Shown piece by piece: positions 18,616 through 27,120 of a stretch of 64,000 nt of DNA. Position 1 is the first letter of the stretch; every line of letters starts with the position of its first letter. The stretch is taken from positions 126,329-190,328 of the forward strand of contig JABTUV010000008.1 of the NCBI GenBank assembly GCA_015075175.1, in the 5' to 3' direction. The DNA is from a bacterium (GTDB lineage: Bacteria > Hinthialibacterota > Hinthialibacteria > H5-UNCL2). The notes beneath the pieces were generated by a model, which made no database searches, was not told where the DNA came from, and worked only from the letters and a program-made list of their open reading frames with translations. The position numbers and the translations under genes are program-made.

Positions 18616-19656
18616 ATGGCTGAACAGAGTTCAACTCCCAAGAGCGGCGGCACGCGCAATCGCATCTCCGGCCTGCGCAAGGCCGCCATCCTGATGGTCG
18701 CCCTGGGGCCCGAAATCGCCTCGGAAATCTACCGCTTCCTCTCCGACGAGGAGATCGAGCAGATCACCGTCGAGGTCGCCACCCTCGGCAACGTCTCCGA
18801 CCAGGACACGCGCGAAGTGATCGAGGAGTTCTACACCACCGCCCTGGCCAAGCAGTACATCAGCCAGGGCGGCATCTCCATCGCCAAGGACATCCTGGAG
18901 CGGGCGGTCGGCAAGGAGCGCGCGCTGGAGGTGATCGAGCGCCTGCAGGGGGCGCTCCAGGTGGGCGCTTTCGACTTTATGAAAAAAGTCGACAGCCAAC
19001 ATCTCTTCAGCTTCATCCAGGGCGAGCATCCCCAGACCATCGCCCTCATCCTGGCGCATCTGGATTACGAGCAGAGCGCCACCATCATGGGTTCGCTTTC
19101 CCCGGAACTGCAGGCCGACGTGGCCATGCGCATCGCCACCATGGACCAGACCGCCCCCGAGATCGTCAGCGAGGTGGGGCGCGTCTTGGAGCGCAAGATC
19201 GCCACCGTGCTCTCCCAGGAGTTCACCGCCGTGGGCGGCGTCGAGGCCCTGGCGGAAATCCTCAACCGCGTCGATCGCACCACCGAGAAGGGCATCCTGG
19301 AGGCGTTGGAGGAGGAAAACCAGGCGCTCACCGATGAAGTCAAGAAACTCATGTTCACCTTCGACGACATCATCCTCCTGCAGGATCGCGCCATTCAGAA
19401 GGTGCTGAAGGAGATCGACCAGAAGGAGCTGGCGATGGCCTTGAAGGGGGCCTCCGACGAGGTCAAGGACAAGGTCTTCGCCAACATGAGCACGCGCGCC
19501 GCCGACTTCATCAAGGAGGAGATGGAGTACATGGGGCCGGTGCGGCTGAAGAGCGTGGAAGAGGCGCAGCAGCGGATCGTGGGCGTGATCCGGCGGCTGG
19601 AGGAGGCGGGCGAGATCTTCATCTCGCGGGGCGGAGAGGAGGACATGGTTGTCTAG
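18616..19656 (+). CDS. fliG: Flagellar motor switch protein FliG
   Basis: 346 residues, intact. N-terminal domain binds FliF (SGLRKAAILMVALGPEIASEIYRFL). The middle domain has the EHPQTIAL motif (IQGEHPQTIALILAHLDYEQ). The C-terminal torque domain holds the charged helix LLQDRAIQKVLKEIDQKELAMALK and ends RIVGVIRRLEEAGEIFISRGGEED. It forms the C-ring surface that contacts the stator MotA and reverses rotation. Separated from fliF by 21 bases, and its 3' end overlaps the fliH start. Confidence 0.97.
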   Translation: MAEQSSTPKSGGTRNRISGLRKAAILMVALGPEIASEIYRFLSDEEIEQITVEVATLGNVSDQDTREVIEEFYTTALAKQYISQGGISIAKDILERAVGKERALEVIERLQGALQVGAFDFMKKVDSQHLFSFIQGEHPQTIALILAHLDYEQSATIMGSLSPELQADVAMRIATMDQTAPEIVSEVGRVLERKIATVLSQEFTAVGGVEALAEILNRVDRTTEKGILEALEEENQALTDEVKKLMFTFDDIILLQDRAIQKVLKEIDQKELAMALKGASDEVKDKVFANMSTRAADFIKEEMEYMGPVRLKSVEEAQQRIVGVIRRLEEAGEIFISRGGEEDMVV

Positions 19657-20369
19657 AGTGGTGAAGGCGGCGCAGGTGGAAGTGGAGCCGGTCGTCATCC
19701 GGGACGCCGTGGTCTACCAGCGGCGCATGGAGCAGCGGATCGAGGAGACGCTGGCGGAGGCGGAGAACCGGGCGGCGGCGATGCTGGCGGAAGCCGAGCG
19801 GCAGGCGCGCGACATCGTGGCCGCCGCCGAGGCTGAGGCGCTGCGGGTACGCGCGGACGCCGAAGCCGGCAAGGCCGCGCTCGTGGCGGCCGCCCGCCAG
19901 GCCGGCCATCGCGAGGGCCTTGCCCTGGGCCGCGCCGAAGCCAAGAAGGAAGTCGAGGCGCTCCTCGCGCAACTTTCCGCCATCATCGCCGACGCCCGAC
20001 CACATCGCCGCCGAAATCCTCGCCGACCGGCCCCAGATCCTCGACTTGGCGGTCAAGATCGCCGAGGAGATCATCCTGGACCATCTTGAGCGCGACGGCG
20101 AGATGATCGCCCGCGTGGTGGATCACGCCCTGGCCAAGGCGGTGGACCGGGGGACGCTCACCATTCGCCTGCATCCCGAGGACGTGGCCGCCCTGGAGGC
20201 GCGCGGTGTGCCCGTCACCGATCGCCGCGACGCGACCCGCAAGCTGGTGTTCGTCGCCGATCCCGCGGTGCGGCGCGGCGGCTGCCTGGTCGAGGCTGAA
20301 CACGGCGCCATCGACGCGCGGCTGGAGAGACGGCTCTCCGTGCTGCGCGAAGCGCTGCTTTACGAGTAA
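19649..20369 (+). CDS. fliH: Flagellar assembly protein FliH, one frameshift
   Basis: About 239 residues. A TTG start at 19649 overlaps fliG and has GGAGAGGAGGA just upstream. GTG 19658 or 19661 are alternatives. The N-terminal half is Ala/Glu-rich coiled coil (AAMLAEAERQARDIVAAAEAEALRV), with GxxxG-like spacing weak. After a missing C near 19997 the C-terminal FliH/YscL domain follows (LAVKIAEEIILDHLERD, TIRLHPEDVAALE, ERRLSVLREALLYE). It regulates the export ATPase FliI, whose gene starts six bases later. Confidence 0.9.
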
Positions 20370-20374
20370 ACCCC

Positions 20375-21703
20375 ATGAACAGACGTCTCGCCATCGACTG
20401 GAGTTATCACGCCGGGAAAGTGGACGCGGTGGAGACGGTGCGGCACAGCGGGCGGCTGGTGCGGATGGTGGGGCTGGTGGCCGAGTCGCGCGGTCCTCTG
20501 GGCGAGATCGGCGAGCTGTGCCTGATCTCGCCGCCGGCGGGGGGCGCGCCGGTGCCGGCGCAGATTGTGGGCTTCCGCGACGGCAACGTGCTGGTGATGC
20601 CGATGGGAGACGCCAACGGACTGGCGCCGGGCGCGGAGGCTGGTCGGTACGGGCCGTCCACTGGCGCCGGTGGGTGAGGCGCTCCTGGGCCGCATCATCG
20701 ACGGCCTGGGCCGTCCCATCGACGGCGGGCCTCCTCTTACCCTGCGCGACCGCCAGGTGATCGACGCTCCCGCGCCCGCTCCCTGGCCCGCCGTCGCATC
20801 CGCCAGCCTCTGCCCACCAGCGTGCGCGCCATCGACGGTCTTTTGACCCTGGGCAAGGGCCAGCGCATGGGCATCTTCTCCGGCAGCGGCGTCGGCAAGA
20901 GCACGCTCCTGGGCATGATCGCCCGCTATTGCACCGCCGACGTCAACGTGATCGGGCTGGTGGGCGAACGCGGGCGCGAGGTCAAGGATTTCATCGAGCG
21001 CGATCTGGGGCCGGAGGGGTTGGCGCGCAGCATCGTGGTCGTGGCCACCAGCGACCAGCCCGCGCTCGTGCGCATCGCCGGCGCCAAACTGGCCATGACG
21101 CTGGCCGAATACTTCCGCGACCTGGGCAAGGACGTGATCCTGATGGTGGACAACCTGACGCGCATGGCCGTGGCGCAGCGGGAGGTAGGGTTGTCCGCCG
21201 GCGAGCCGCCCACCACGCGCGGCTACACCCCCTCCGTCTTCGCCATGCTTCCCCGCTACCTGGAGCGCGCCGGCATCCTGGCGGAGGGCGGCTCGATTAC
21301 CGGCCTGTTTGCGGTTCTGGTCGAAGCCGACGACATGAACGAGCCGGTCGCCGACGCGGTCCGCGCCATCCTGGACGGGCACGTGGTGCTCTCGCGCGAG
21401 CTGGCCAACCGCAACCACTATCCCTGCGTAGACGTGCTGGCCAGCGTGTCGCGCGTGATGATGGACGTGGTTTCGCCCGAGGTCTTCGCCGCCGCCCAAC
21501 GCGTGCGCGCGGTACTGGCTACCTATCGGCAGGCCGAGGATCTCATCAACATCGGCGCCTACAGCCGCGGCAACAGTCCCGCCATCGACCATGCGATCGC
21601 GCATCATGGCAGGATCACCGAGTTTCTGCGGCAGGGCATGTTCGAGCACGAGAACCTGGACAGCACCCTGGAACGTCTGGAAGGGCTGGTGCGGGAGGGT
21701 TAA
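20375..21703 (+). CDS. fliI: Flagellum-specific export ATPase FliI, two frameshifts
   Basis: About 443 residues. The N-terminal beta domain reads GRLVRMVGLVAESRGPLGEIGELC. Walker A is GSGVGKSTLLG, with GLVGERGREVKDFIE next, then Walker B and DNLTRMAVAQREVGLSAGEPP. The C-terminal part matches FliI (GAYSRGNSPAIDHAI). Two missing bases (near 20640, and in CTCCCTGG near 20783) split it, while 20822-21703 is clean. FliI forms a hexamer at the export gate with FliH and FliJ and couples ATP hydrolysis to substrate export. Four bases separate it from the FliJ-MotE gene. Confidence 0.93.
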
Positions 21704-21706
21704 GTC

Positions 21707-22930
21707 ATGCGGCGCTTTCGCTTCTCTTTGGAGACACTTCTCTCCGTGCGACGGCACCGGCAGGAGGCGTGCGAGATGAAGGTCGCCGAGATCGAGCGGC
21801 AGCGGCGGCAAGTCGCCGAGGAGCGCGAGCGCATCGGGGGTGAACTGACGGAAGTCTATCAGCGCGAGCGGGAGAAGTCCGCCGGGCCGCTCAACCTGGA
21901 GTCCCTGCGCGCGGTCTCGCAGTACGTGCGGACGCTGTGCGCCCGCGGACGCGCCGCCGACCTGCATCTGGGCAAGATCGCCAAAAAGAAGGAGGCCGCG
22001 TTGGCCGAGCTGGTCGAGGCCAACCGCAACGTGAAACTGCTGGAAAACGTGCGCGAGGACCGTGTGGAGGCGTGGAGGAACGAGGTGGCGCGCGAGGACC
22101 AGGCCTTTCTGGACGAATTGGGCGTGGGCGGTTTTCGCCGCCGGCGCGGGGGCGTCGTGCGCGTCGCGTTCTTTCTCATCCTGGCGCTGGCGCTCGTGGG
22201 CGGCGGAGTCTTTGCCTACAAGAAGGGTTACCTGAGCAAGGACTATTGGCGGCAGTTGCCGGAAGTGCAGCTGAACAAGGTCGCCTCCAGTACCGCGCCC
22301 TCGGGAGCGGCGATCAGCGGCGGGATCAGCGCCCCCGCCGCCTCCGCTACCCAGGAAGCGTCGTCGCTGCCGCCCGACGTGATCTACGATCCCACGGAGG
22401 AGGTTTTCTATTTCGCCAGCGAGTTGGGCAAGAACCTGCGCGTTTCGTCCGTCCTCAAGCAACTGGACGAGCAGAAGGCGCGCATCCGCGAGAAGGAGGA
22501 GGCGCTGGCGCGGCGCGAGGAGGACCTCCTGCGGCGCGAGCGCGACCTTCTGGCCCGCGAGGACGAAGTCGAAGCCAAGTGGAAGGACGCCCTGGCCGCG
22601 CTGGAGGCCAACCAGAAGATCATCGCCGCCCAGGACAGCCGCGAGGCCCGTGAGCGCCGCGAGATGATCGCCCGCCTGGCCAAGAACATCGGCAGCGCCC
22701 GGCCCGCCAACGGCGCCGAACTCATCCAGCACGTGGACGAGTCCATCCTCCCCGAGGTACTCAAGGAGATCACGGACGCCAAACTCTCCAAGATTCTAGA
22801 GCAGCTGGGAACCCAGGCCGCGGAGCAGAACCGGTCCGCCGCCGAGCGGCTCAAGCTCATCATGAACATCATGGGCAAGGTCGAAGAGGCGACGGGCGAG
22901 GCCAAGTCCGCCAGCGCCGCCCGCCTCTGA
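21707..22930 (+). CDS. FliJ-MotE fusion protein (export stalk plus MgtE-N-like periplasmic part)
   Basis: One uninterrupted frame of 407 codons. Residues 1-140 are FliJ-like: MRRFRFSLETLLSVRRHRQE, then two long helices with FLDELGVGGFRRRRG. A single transmembrane helix follows (about 148-168, VRVAFFLILALALVGGGVFAY). A Ser/Ala linker and strong coiled coil come next (about 245-310, KEEALARREEDLLRRERDLL). The C-terminal segment about 330-385 (LAKNIGSARPANGAELIQHVDE, ILPEVLKEITDAKLSKILEQL) is like the MgtE-N-type domain of MotE. MotE normally is a separate gene after fliJ. The predicted topology (FliJ in the cytoplasm, MotE part outside) is coherent. An internal GTG start before the TM could also yield free MotE. 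Confidence 0.82.
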   Translation: MRRFRFSLETLLSVRRHRQEACEMKVAEIERQRRQVAEERERIGGELTEVYQREREKSAGPLNLESLRAVSQYVRTLCARGRAADLHLGKIAKKKEAALAELVEANRNVKLLENVREDRVEAWRNEVAREDQAFLDELGVGGFRRRRGGVVRVAFFLILALALVGGGVFAYKKGYLSKDYWRQLPEVQLNKVASSTAPSGAAISGGISAPAASATQEASSLPPDVIYDPTEEVFYFASELGKNLRVSSVLKQLDEQKARIREKEEALARREEDLLRRERDLLAREDEVEAKWKDALAALEANQKIIAAQDSREARERREMIARLAKNIGSARPANGAELIQHVDESILPEVLKEITDAKLSKILEQLGTQAAEQNRSAAERLKLIMNIMGKVEEATGEAKSASAARL

Positions 22931-22938
22931 CCCCCCGT

Positions 22939-23026
22939 GTCATTTCGACCGCAGGGAGAAATCTCGCGGTTGACGCTCGGGTCCGCGCTGGGGCGAGGAA
23001 GATTTCTCCCTGCGGTCGAAATGACA
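22939..23026 (+). repeat. TGTCATTTCGACCG...CGGTCGAAATGACA inverted repeat (clean copy)
   Basis: A left arm TGTCATTTCGACCGCAGGGA plus GAAATCT is matched by AGATTTC and TCCCTGCGGTCGAAATGACA on the right, a perfect 27-base inverted repeat. The loop is about 33 bases. It lies between the FliJ-MotE gene and fliK. Confidence 0.95.
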
Positions 23027-23086
23027 GACGGGTTCGGTCGAAGGACTGAGCAACGAATATTCTACAAGGAAAGGAGGTGAAACAAG

Positions 23087-25585
23087 ATGAATGCGTTTAC
23101 TTTACCCGTTGGTTTTCCGGGTTTGGGGACGACTATGATGGAAGGTGGACCTGGAGAAGTTCCCGTATCTGCTGTCTCTCATAGCAACGGAAGCTTTCTG
23201 GGGCTTCTTTCAGGACTGGCGCCTCCGCCGGCGCCGGCGCCGGAGTTTGATGCGTTCGTGTGGCGGCCGATGCCGTTTTACGACGGGGACGCTCTTGAGG
23301 CGTCTCCCGTGGTATTGGCGCGGACGCCCGTGGACTTGCTCTTCGGCGACGCCGAGGGCGAGCCGCCGCGCTGGCGCCTTTCGACGGTGGATACTGGGGG
23401 GCGGCCCATGCGGGTCAGGATCGAGTTGCCGGTTTTCGCCGCGCAAAATTCCCCCCAACCCCCCTTGTTAAGGGGGGAGCATACGTCTCATGCGTCCCAT
23501 GAGTCCCATTCCCCTGGCGGTCTGTCGCCGCCTTTGCAAGAGGGGGTCGCCGGCGCCGTGCAACCGTCGGCTGAGGGGCGCGTATGGGCGCTGCCCGCCG
23601 TGCAACGCGACGGCGCGCTGTTTGTGCAACTGCCTTTGACCCTGGACGCGGCGCCCACCGACACGCCGCCGAAGCCTGCAAGCGAACCGGCTGGTCCGTG
23701 GCTGGCCTTCACGCCCGCATCGATGGGTGCGGTCGAGGTCCAACTGATTTCGACCTTGCCTCCGCTTTCGCCGCAGGATGCGAGGCCGGTGGACAAACCC
23801 ATGGGCGCCATGCCCGAGCGGTCGTCGGCTCCGACCGCCAAACCGATCACGCTTCCTCTGCCGGGCAAACCGGAGGGAGGTCTGGTCGCCCGCTTGCAGC
23901 TGGCGCCTGCGGAGGGTGAACCGCCCAAGACTGGCTCTTCGGGGACGCCCGTCATGCCCGAGGCGGCGCGCGCCAAACAGGCCGACCTCGTTCGGTCGGG
24001 AGTGCCCGCGCTTCCCAAACATGGTCCACCGCCGGCGGATCTACCGAACCCGGTGGCGCCGCCGGTCGTGCGCGAAATTCCGATCCTCGTTCCTTCGGTT
24101 CCGCCGAAGGAGGGGATCGAATTCTCGCCGGTCGTACCCGAAGCGACAGGAGCTCGGCCCGCGGTCGAACCGGCGGCTTTGCCGTCGCGTCCTGCCGATG
24201 CGGCGCCAGTGCAAACGCCGCCGACGGTGGAGCAACCCGCCGTTGCGGTCGTCAAACTGGTGGACGTGCGGCAGGCGACCCCGGAACGCTTGCAGGTGGA
24301 ACTGGCCGTGGAACCGGTCAAGCCGGAGCGACCCGCTCCTCGACCTCCGGTCTTCCCACGTTTGCCGGAACTGTCTCCCGCCGTGCGCCTGCGCATCGAA
24401 TCGGCGCCCGTAGTTGCGCAGCGCCTTGCCCCGAGTAGGCCGGAGGCTGTATCGAGGGGTGCTGCGCCTGCAATTGACCCTGCGCAACGTAATGCACCGG
24501 AGATTGTAGTTGCGCAGCGCCTTGCCCCGACTAGGCCGGAGGCTGTATCGAGGGGTGCTGCGCCTTTGTCGCATGTTGAACCGGATACGGACTCGGCTGC
24601 GTTCGAGTTCATGTCCAAACCGGCTGCGCGGGGGAGTTATCCCCCCCGACCCCCCTTGTTAAGGGGGGAGTTTGAGGCGCCCGTAATAAGGGGGGAGTTG
24701 TATCCCTCCCAACCCTCCTTGGTAAGGGGGGAGGTTGAGGTGCAGGGCAAGACCGACTCGTACGTGGTCCAGGCGGGAGGGCAGACCACCCGCGTGTGGT
24801 CGGATACGGCCATGGCGGAGCGCATCAACGCCTCGCCGCTGCCGAACCTGCAACCGCCGCTGGAGAGGCCTGCCGAACGCGCCAACGGCCAGCCCAAGTT
24901 GGCGGCGGACGCGTTCGCCCAGGTCAAACCGGCGGAGGGCAGGGAGGCCCCTGTACCCAATCGTCCGATTGGGGAACGCACGGTCCAACCGGCCGAGTTT
25001 CGCGTGATCGCCACGACGACGGAGCGTCCGGCGACGGCGGGCGAGCGCATCGTGACCACGCCGGTGGCGGCTGCGGTTGAAGGGACTTCGCCCGCGCGCG
25101 CGGTCGAGTCCCCCACTGTTCTTGCGCCGACGGCTTCCAACGGCGGCACGCCGCTGGAGACGGACGCGCTGGACCAGGTCGTCCGCAACGCCCGCTTGAT
25201 GTCGGAATCCGGCCGGAGCACGTTGCGCGTGCAACTGGTTCCCGAGCAGTTGGGACGGCTGGACATCAGCCTGGTGGCCGAGGGGGAGCGCGTGACCCTG
25301 CAGATCGTGGCGGGGCAGGCTCGCACCGAATCGCTTCTCTCGCGCAATTTCGACCAACTGCATCGCATGTTGGAGAGCGCGGGTCTGCGCGTGCAGCAGG
25401 TGGCGGTCCTGTCGGCTGCGCCGGCGCCGCCGGTCGTCTCCAATCCGGAGCCGACGCCGCTGGAACGCCACGCTGCGCACGACCAGCCCCGGCAGAACGG
25501 CCACGAGCACGCCGGCCACGGCCGGCACGAGCGGCGCGACGGTCGCGCCGCACACGATTGGCAGGAACAGGAATGGTGGGGTTGA
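23087..25585 (+). CDS. fliK: Flagellar hook-length control protein FliK, repeat-expanded
   Basis: 832 residues, longer than most FliK proteins. The start ATG 23087 has a near-ideal ribosome site AAAGGAGGTGA. The first about 690 residues are Pro/Ala-rich and disordered. They contain in-frame DNA repeats: NSPQPPLLRGEHTSHASHES (23451-23515), two 32-codon repeats with VVAQRLAP(S/T)RPEAVSRGAAP (24410-24565), and YPPRPPLLRGEFEAPVIRGE with a further LVRGEVEV unit (24633-24735). The conserved Flg_hook domain is at the C-terminus (STLRVQLVPEQLGRLDISL, ESLLSRNFDQLHRMLESAGL), ending with a His-rich tail. FliK acts as the export-substrate switch with FlhB and as a ruler. Its variable linker is expected to tolerate insertions. 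Confidence 0.9.
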   Translation: MNAFTLPVGFPGLGTTMMEGGPGEVPVSAVSHSNGSFLGLLSGLAPPPAPAPEFDAFVWRPMPFYDGDALEASPVVLARTPVDLLFGDAEGEPPRWRLSTVDTGGRPMRVRIELPVFAAQNSPQPPLLRGEHTSHASHESHSPGGLSPPLQEGVAGAVQPSAEGRVWALPAVQRDGALFVQLPLTLDAAPTDTPPKPASEPAGPWLAFTPASMGAVEVQLISTLPPLSPQDARPVDKPMGAMPERSSAPTAKPITLPLPGKPEGGLVARLQLAPAEGEPPKTGSSGTPVMPEAARAKQADLVRSGVPALPKHGPPPADLPNPVAPPVVREIPILVPSVPPKEGIEFSPVVPEATGARPAVEPAALPSRPADAAPVQTPPTVEQPAVAVVKLVDVRQATPERLQVELAVEPVKPERPAPRPPVFPRLPELSPAVRLRIESAPVVAQRLAPSRPEAVSRGAAPAIDPAQRNAPEIVVAQRLAPTRPEAVSRGAAPLSHVEPDTDSAAFEFMSKPAARGSYPPRPPLLRGEFEAPVIRGELYPSQPSLVRGEVEVQGKTDSYVVQAGGQTTRVWSDTAMAERINASPLPNLQPPLERPAERANGQPKLAADAFAQVKPAEGREAPVPNRPIGERTVQPAEFRVIATTTERPATAGERIVTTPVAAAVEGTSPARAVESPTVLAPTASNGGTPLETDALDQVVRNARLMSESGRSTLRVQLVPEQLGRLDISLVAEGERVTLQIVAGQARTESLLSRNFDQLHRMLESAGLRVQQVAVLSAAPAPPVVSNPEPTPLERHAAHDQPRQNGHEHAGHGRHERRDGRAAHDWQEQEWWG
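23451..23515. repeat. CCCCCCTTGTTAAGGGGGGA plus CCCATG(A/G)GTCCCAT repeats in fliK
   Basis: The palindrome CCCCCCTTGTTAAGGGGGGA is immediately followed by ACGTCTCATGCGTCCCATGA-GTCCCATTC. Both belong to families seen in intergenic DNA (62553-62580; 57502-57541, 58739-58780, 45462-45513). Both are read in frame in the disordered part of FliK. Confidence 0.85.
24410..24565 (-). repeat. Two tandem 96-base repeats inside fliK (hairpin element)
   Basis: TAGTTGCGCAGCGCCTTGCC...CTAGGCCGGAGGCTGTATCGAGGGGTGCTGCGCC occurs at 24411 and again at 24507, almost identical. The period is exactly 32 codons. On the minus strand this reads GCGCAGCACCCCTCGATA...GGCCTACTCGGGGCAAGGCGCTGCGCAACTAC, matching the insert at 6590-6665 and its flanks in the element at 43391-43490. 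Confidence 0.9.
24633..24735. repeat. Run of TTAAGGGGGGAG-type repeats inside fliK
   Basis: Contains CCCCCCTTGTTAAGGGGGGA at 24650-24670, a half unit AATAAGGGGGGAG at about 24684, and CCTCCTTGGTAAGGGGGGAG at about 24711-24733. All are read in frame (LLRGE, VIRGE, LVRGE). Confidence 0.85.
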
Positions 25586-25621
25586 TCCCACCGCAACTTT
25601 AAAAGAAAGGAGGTGAGCTCG

Positions 25622-26281
25622 ATGCAGATGAGCGGTGTCAGTCCGGCCAGCATCACGACCACGAGCGGCAGCTCGGGCAACGGCATCCTGGGCAAGGACG
25701 ACTTCCTGCGGCTCCTGGTAGCCCAAATCCGGCATCAGGATCCGCTGTCGCCCCTCTCCAACGAGGAATACGTCAGTCAATTGACGCAGTTCTCGATGCT
25801 GGAGCAGTTGCAGAACATGAACAGCGCGTTCAGTTCGCAATTGGCCATGCAGCAGTCGGTTCTCAACAGTCAGGCGCTGGAGCTTCTGGGCCTTCGGGTC
25901 ACGGCCGCCACGAGTGCGATTCGCCACGAAGCGGGCGAGGAGCATGAGTTCAGCGTGCGCGTGGACACCGTCGGGGACCTGGAAGTCCGCATCCGGGACA
26001 ACCGGGGCAACCTGGTGTACAGCCGGCGGCTGGAAGATCGCAAGGGCGACGTGACCATTGCCTGGGACGGCAAGAAGAGCGACGGCGGCAACCTGGCCCC
26101 GGGAACCTACAGCGTTGAAGTGGTGCGCGTCAACGAGGCCGGCGCGGCGGTGGAGAACTTCACCGTCTTCGAGTCCGGCGTGGTCGAGGGCGTGGACTTC
26201 TCGCAGGGTTACGCCATGTTGCGCGTGGCGGGCCAGGACGTCCCGATCAGTTCCGTGGTGCGCATCGAGCGGGAGCGCTGA
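25622..26281 (+). CDS. flgD: Flagellar hook cap/scaffold protein FlgD
   Basis: 219 residues from ATG 25622. A perfect AAAGGAGGTGA at 25604-25614 decides this start over an upstream in-frame GTG at 25613. N-terminal FlgD motif: LGKDDFLRLLVAQIRHQDPLSP, then QLTQFSMLEQLQNMN. The Ig/tudor-like C-terminal part is VRIRDNRGNLVYSRRLEDRK with DGGNLAPGTYSVEVV. FlgD caps the growing hook so that FlgE can assemble. The stop overlaps the next start by one base (TGATG). Confidence 0.96.
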   Translation: MQMSGVSPASITTTSGSSGNGILGKDDFLRLLVAQIRHQDPLSPLSNEEYVSQLTQFSMLEQLQNMNSAFSSQLAMQQSVLNSQALELLGLRVTAATSAIRHEAGEEHEFSVRVDTVGDLEVRIRDNRGNLVYSRRLEDRKGDVTIAWDGKKSDGGNLAPGTYSVEVVRVNEAGAAVENFTVFESGVVEGVDFSQGYAMLRVAGQDVPISSVVRIERER

Positions 26282-26676
26282 TGGTGCGGGAGGTTCGCAT
26301 CCCACCGCAAGGATTCATTCCGCCGGTCAGTCCGGCGACGGATCCCTCGCGGACGGGGCACACGCCCCGGGTGGTAGGCCCCTCGTTCTCGGAAGTGCTG
26401 CTCTCGCAAGTGGCAGCGCGGAACCGGATCGGTTTCTCGGCGCACGCGCAACAGCGGCTGGCCGAACGCAACATCGAACTTTCGCCCGATGACGTGGACC
26501 GCATCGCGGCCGGCGTCAACCGGGCGGAGAAGAAGGGCGCCCGCGACAGTCTCCTCGTGCTGCGCGACACGGCCTTTGTGGTCTCCATCCGGAACCGCAC
26601 GGTCGTGACCGCAGTGGACGGAAACAGTCTGCGGGACAACGTGTTCACCAACATCGACAGCGCGGTGTTCGTGTAA
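26281..26676 (+). CDS. Flagellar operon protein (TIGR02530 type)
   Basis: 131 residues. Core text FSAHAQQRLAERNIELSPDDVDRI and LVLRDTAFVVSIRNRTVVTAVDG, followed by NVFTNIDSAVFV, is the signature of the TIGR02530 family. That family is typically found between flgD and flgE in Firmicutes, spirochaetes and other groups. Its exact function is not established to my knowledge. It is translationally coupled to flgD by a one-base overlap. Good confidence in family, none in mechanism. Confidence 0.88.
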   Translation: MVREVRIPPQGFIPPVSPATDPSRTGHTPRVVGPSFSEVLLSQVAARNRIGFSAHAQQRLAERNIELSPDDVDRIAAGVNRAEKKGARDSLLVLRDTAFVVSIRNRTVVTAVDGNSLRDNVFTNIDSAVFV

Positions 26677-26838
26677 GACGACGCCGCGCACGGGCCGGAC
26701 CCGTTTTGGGAGGCCCGCGCTCCCCCGACCGACTGACGGGGAGCCTGGACGAAGGCGGACCTGCAAGAAGAGTGAAAGGGAAATGGGGAGGTCTGCCTGG
26801 AGGCATCACGCGCCGTTGAGCGGGATGGCGGTTCCAAG

Positions 26839-27046
26839 CCGCCCTTCGACTCGGCCCTTCGGGCCGGCTCAGGGACTCGGTCTTGTAGTATTCGACGCCT
26901 TGCCGGGTGCAAAGAATAACAAGCCGTCAGCCCTGAGCAGGCTCCGAGGGAGCTGTGGGGCAAGACAGCTATGAGGCAAAAGAGTCGGTTACATCATTCC
27001 GACAGCCCTGAGCGAAGCCCGAAGGGCGGAGTCGAAGGGCGGGCGG
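26839..27046. repeat. CCCTTCGACTC...CAGGG-type repeats (three copies)
   Basis: Copies at 26839-26880, about 26927-26962 and 26998-27045 share CCCTGAGC(G)AAGCCCGAAGGGCGGAGTCGAAGGGC in one or other orientation. They fill most of the 444-base gap between the TIGR02530 gene and flgE. No ORF in this gap is convincing. A similar copy is at about 62617-62660. Confidence 0.8.
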
Positions 27047-27120
27047 GAACGCGGCAAGCACCGCAAAATGACGCGTGAACGAGCTAGCAGTTCAAAACCC
27101 AAAAGTGAGGTCATTGCATC

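Noticed and set aside
20360-22732. Antisense open frame of 790 codons over fliI and fliJ-motE
   Set aside because: Same GC artefact; text is His/Gln/Arg-rich without motifs.
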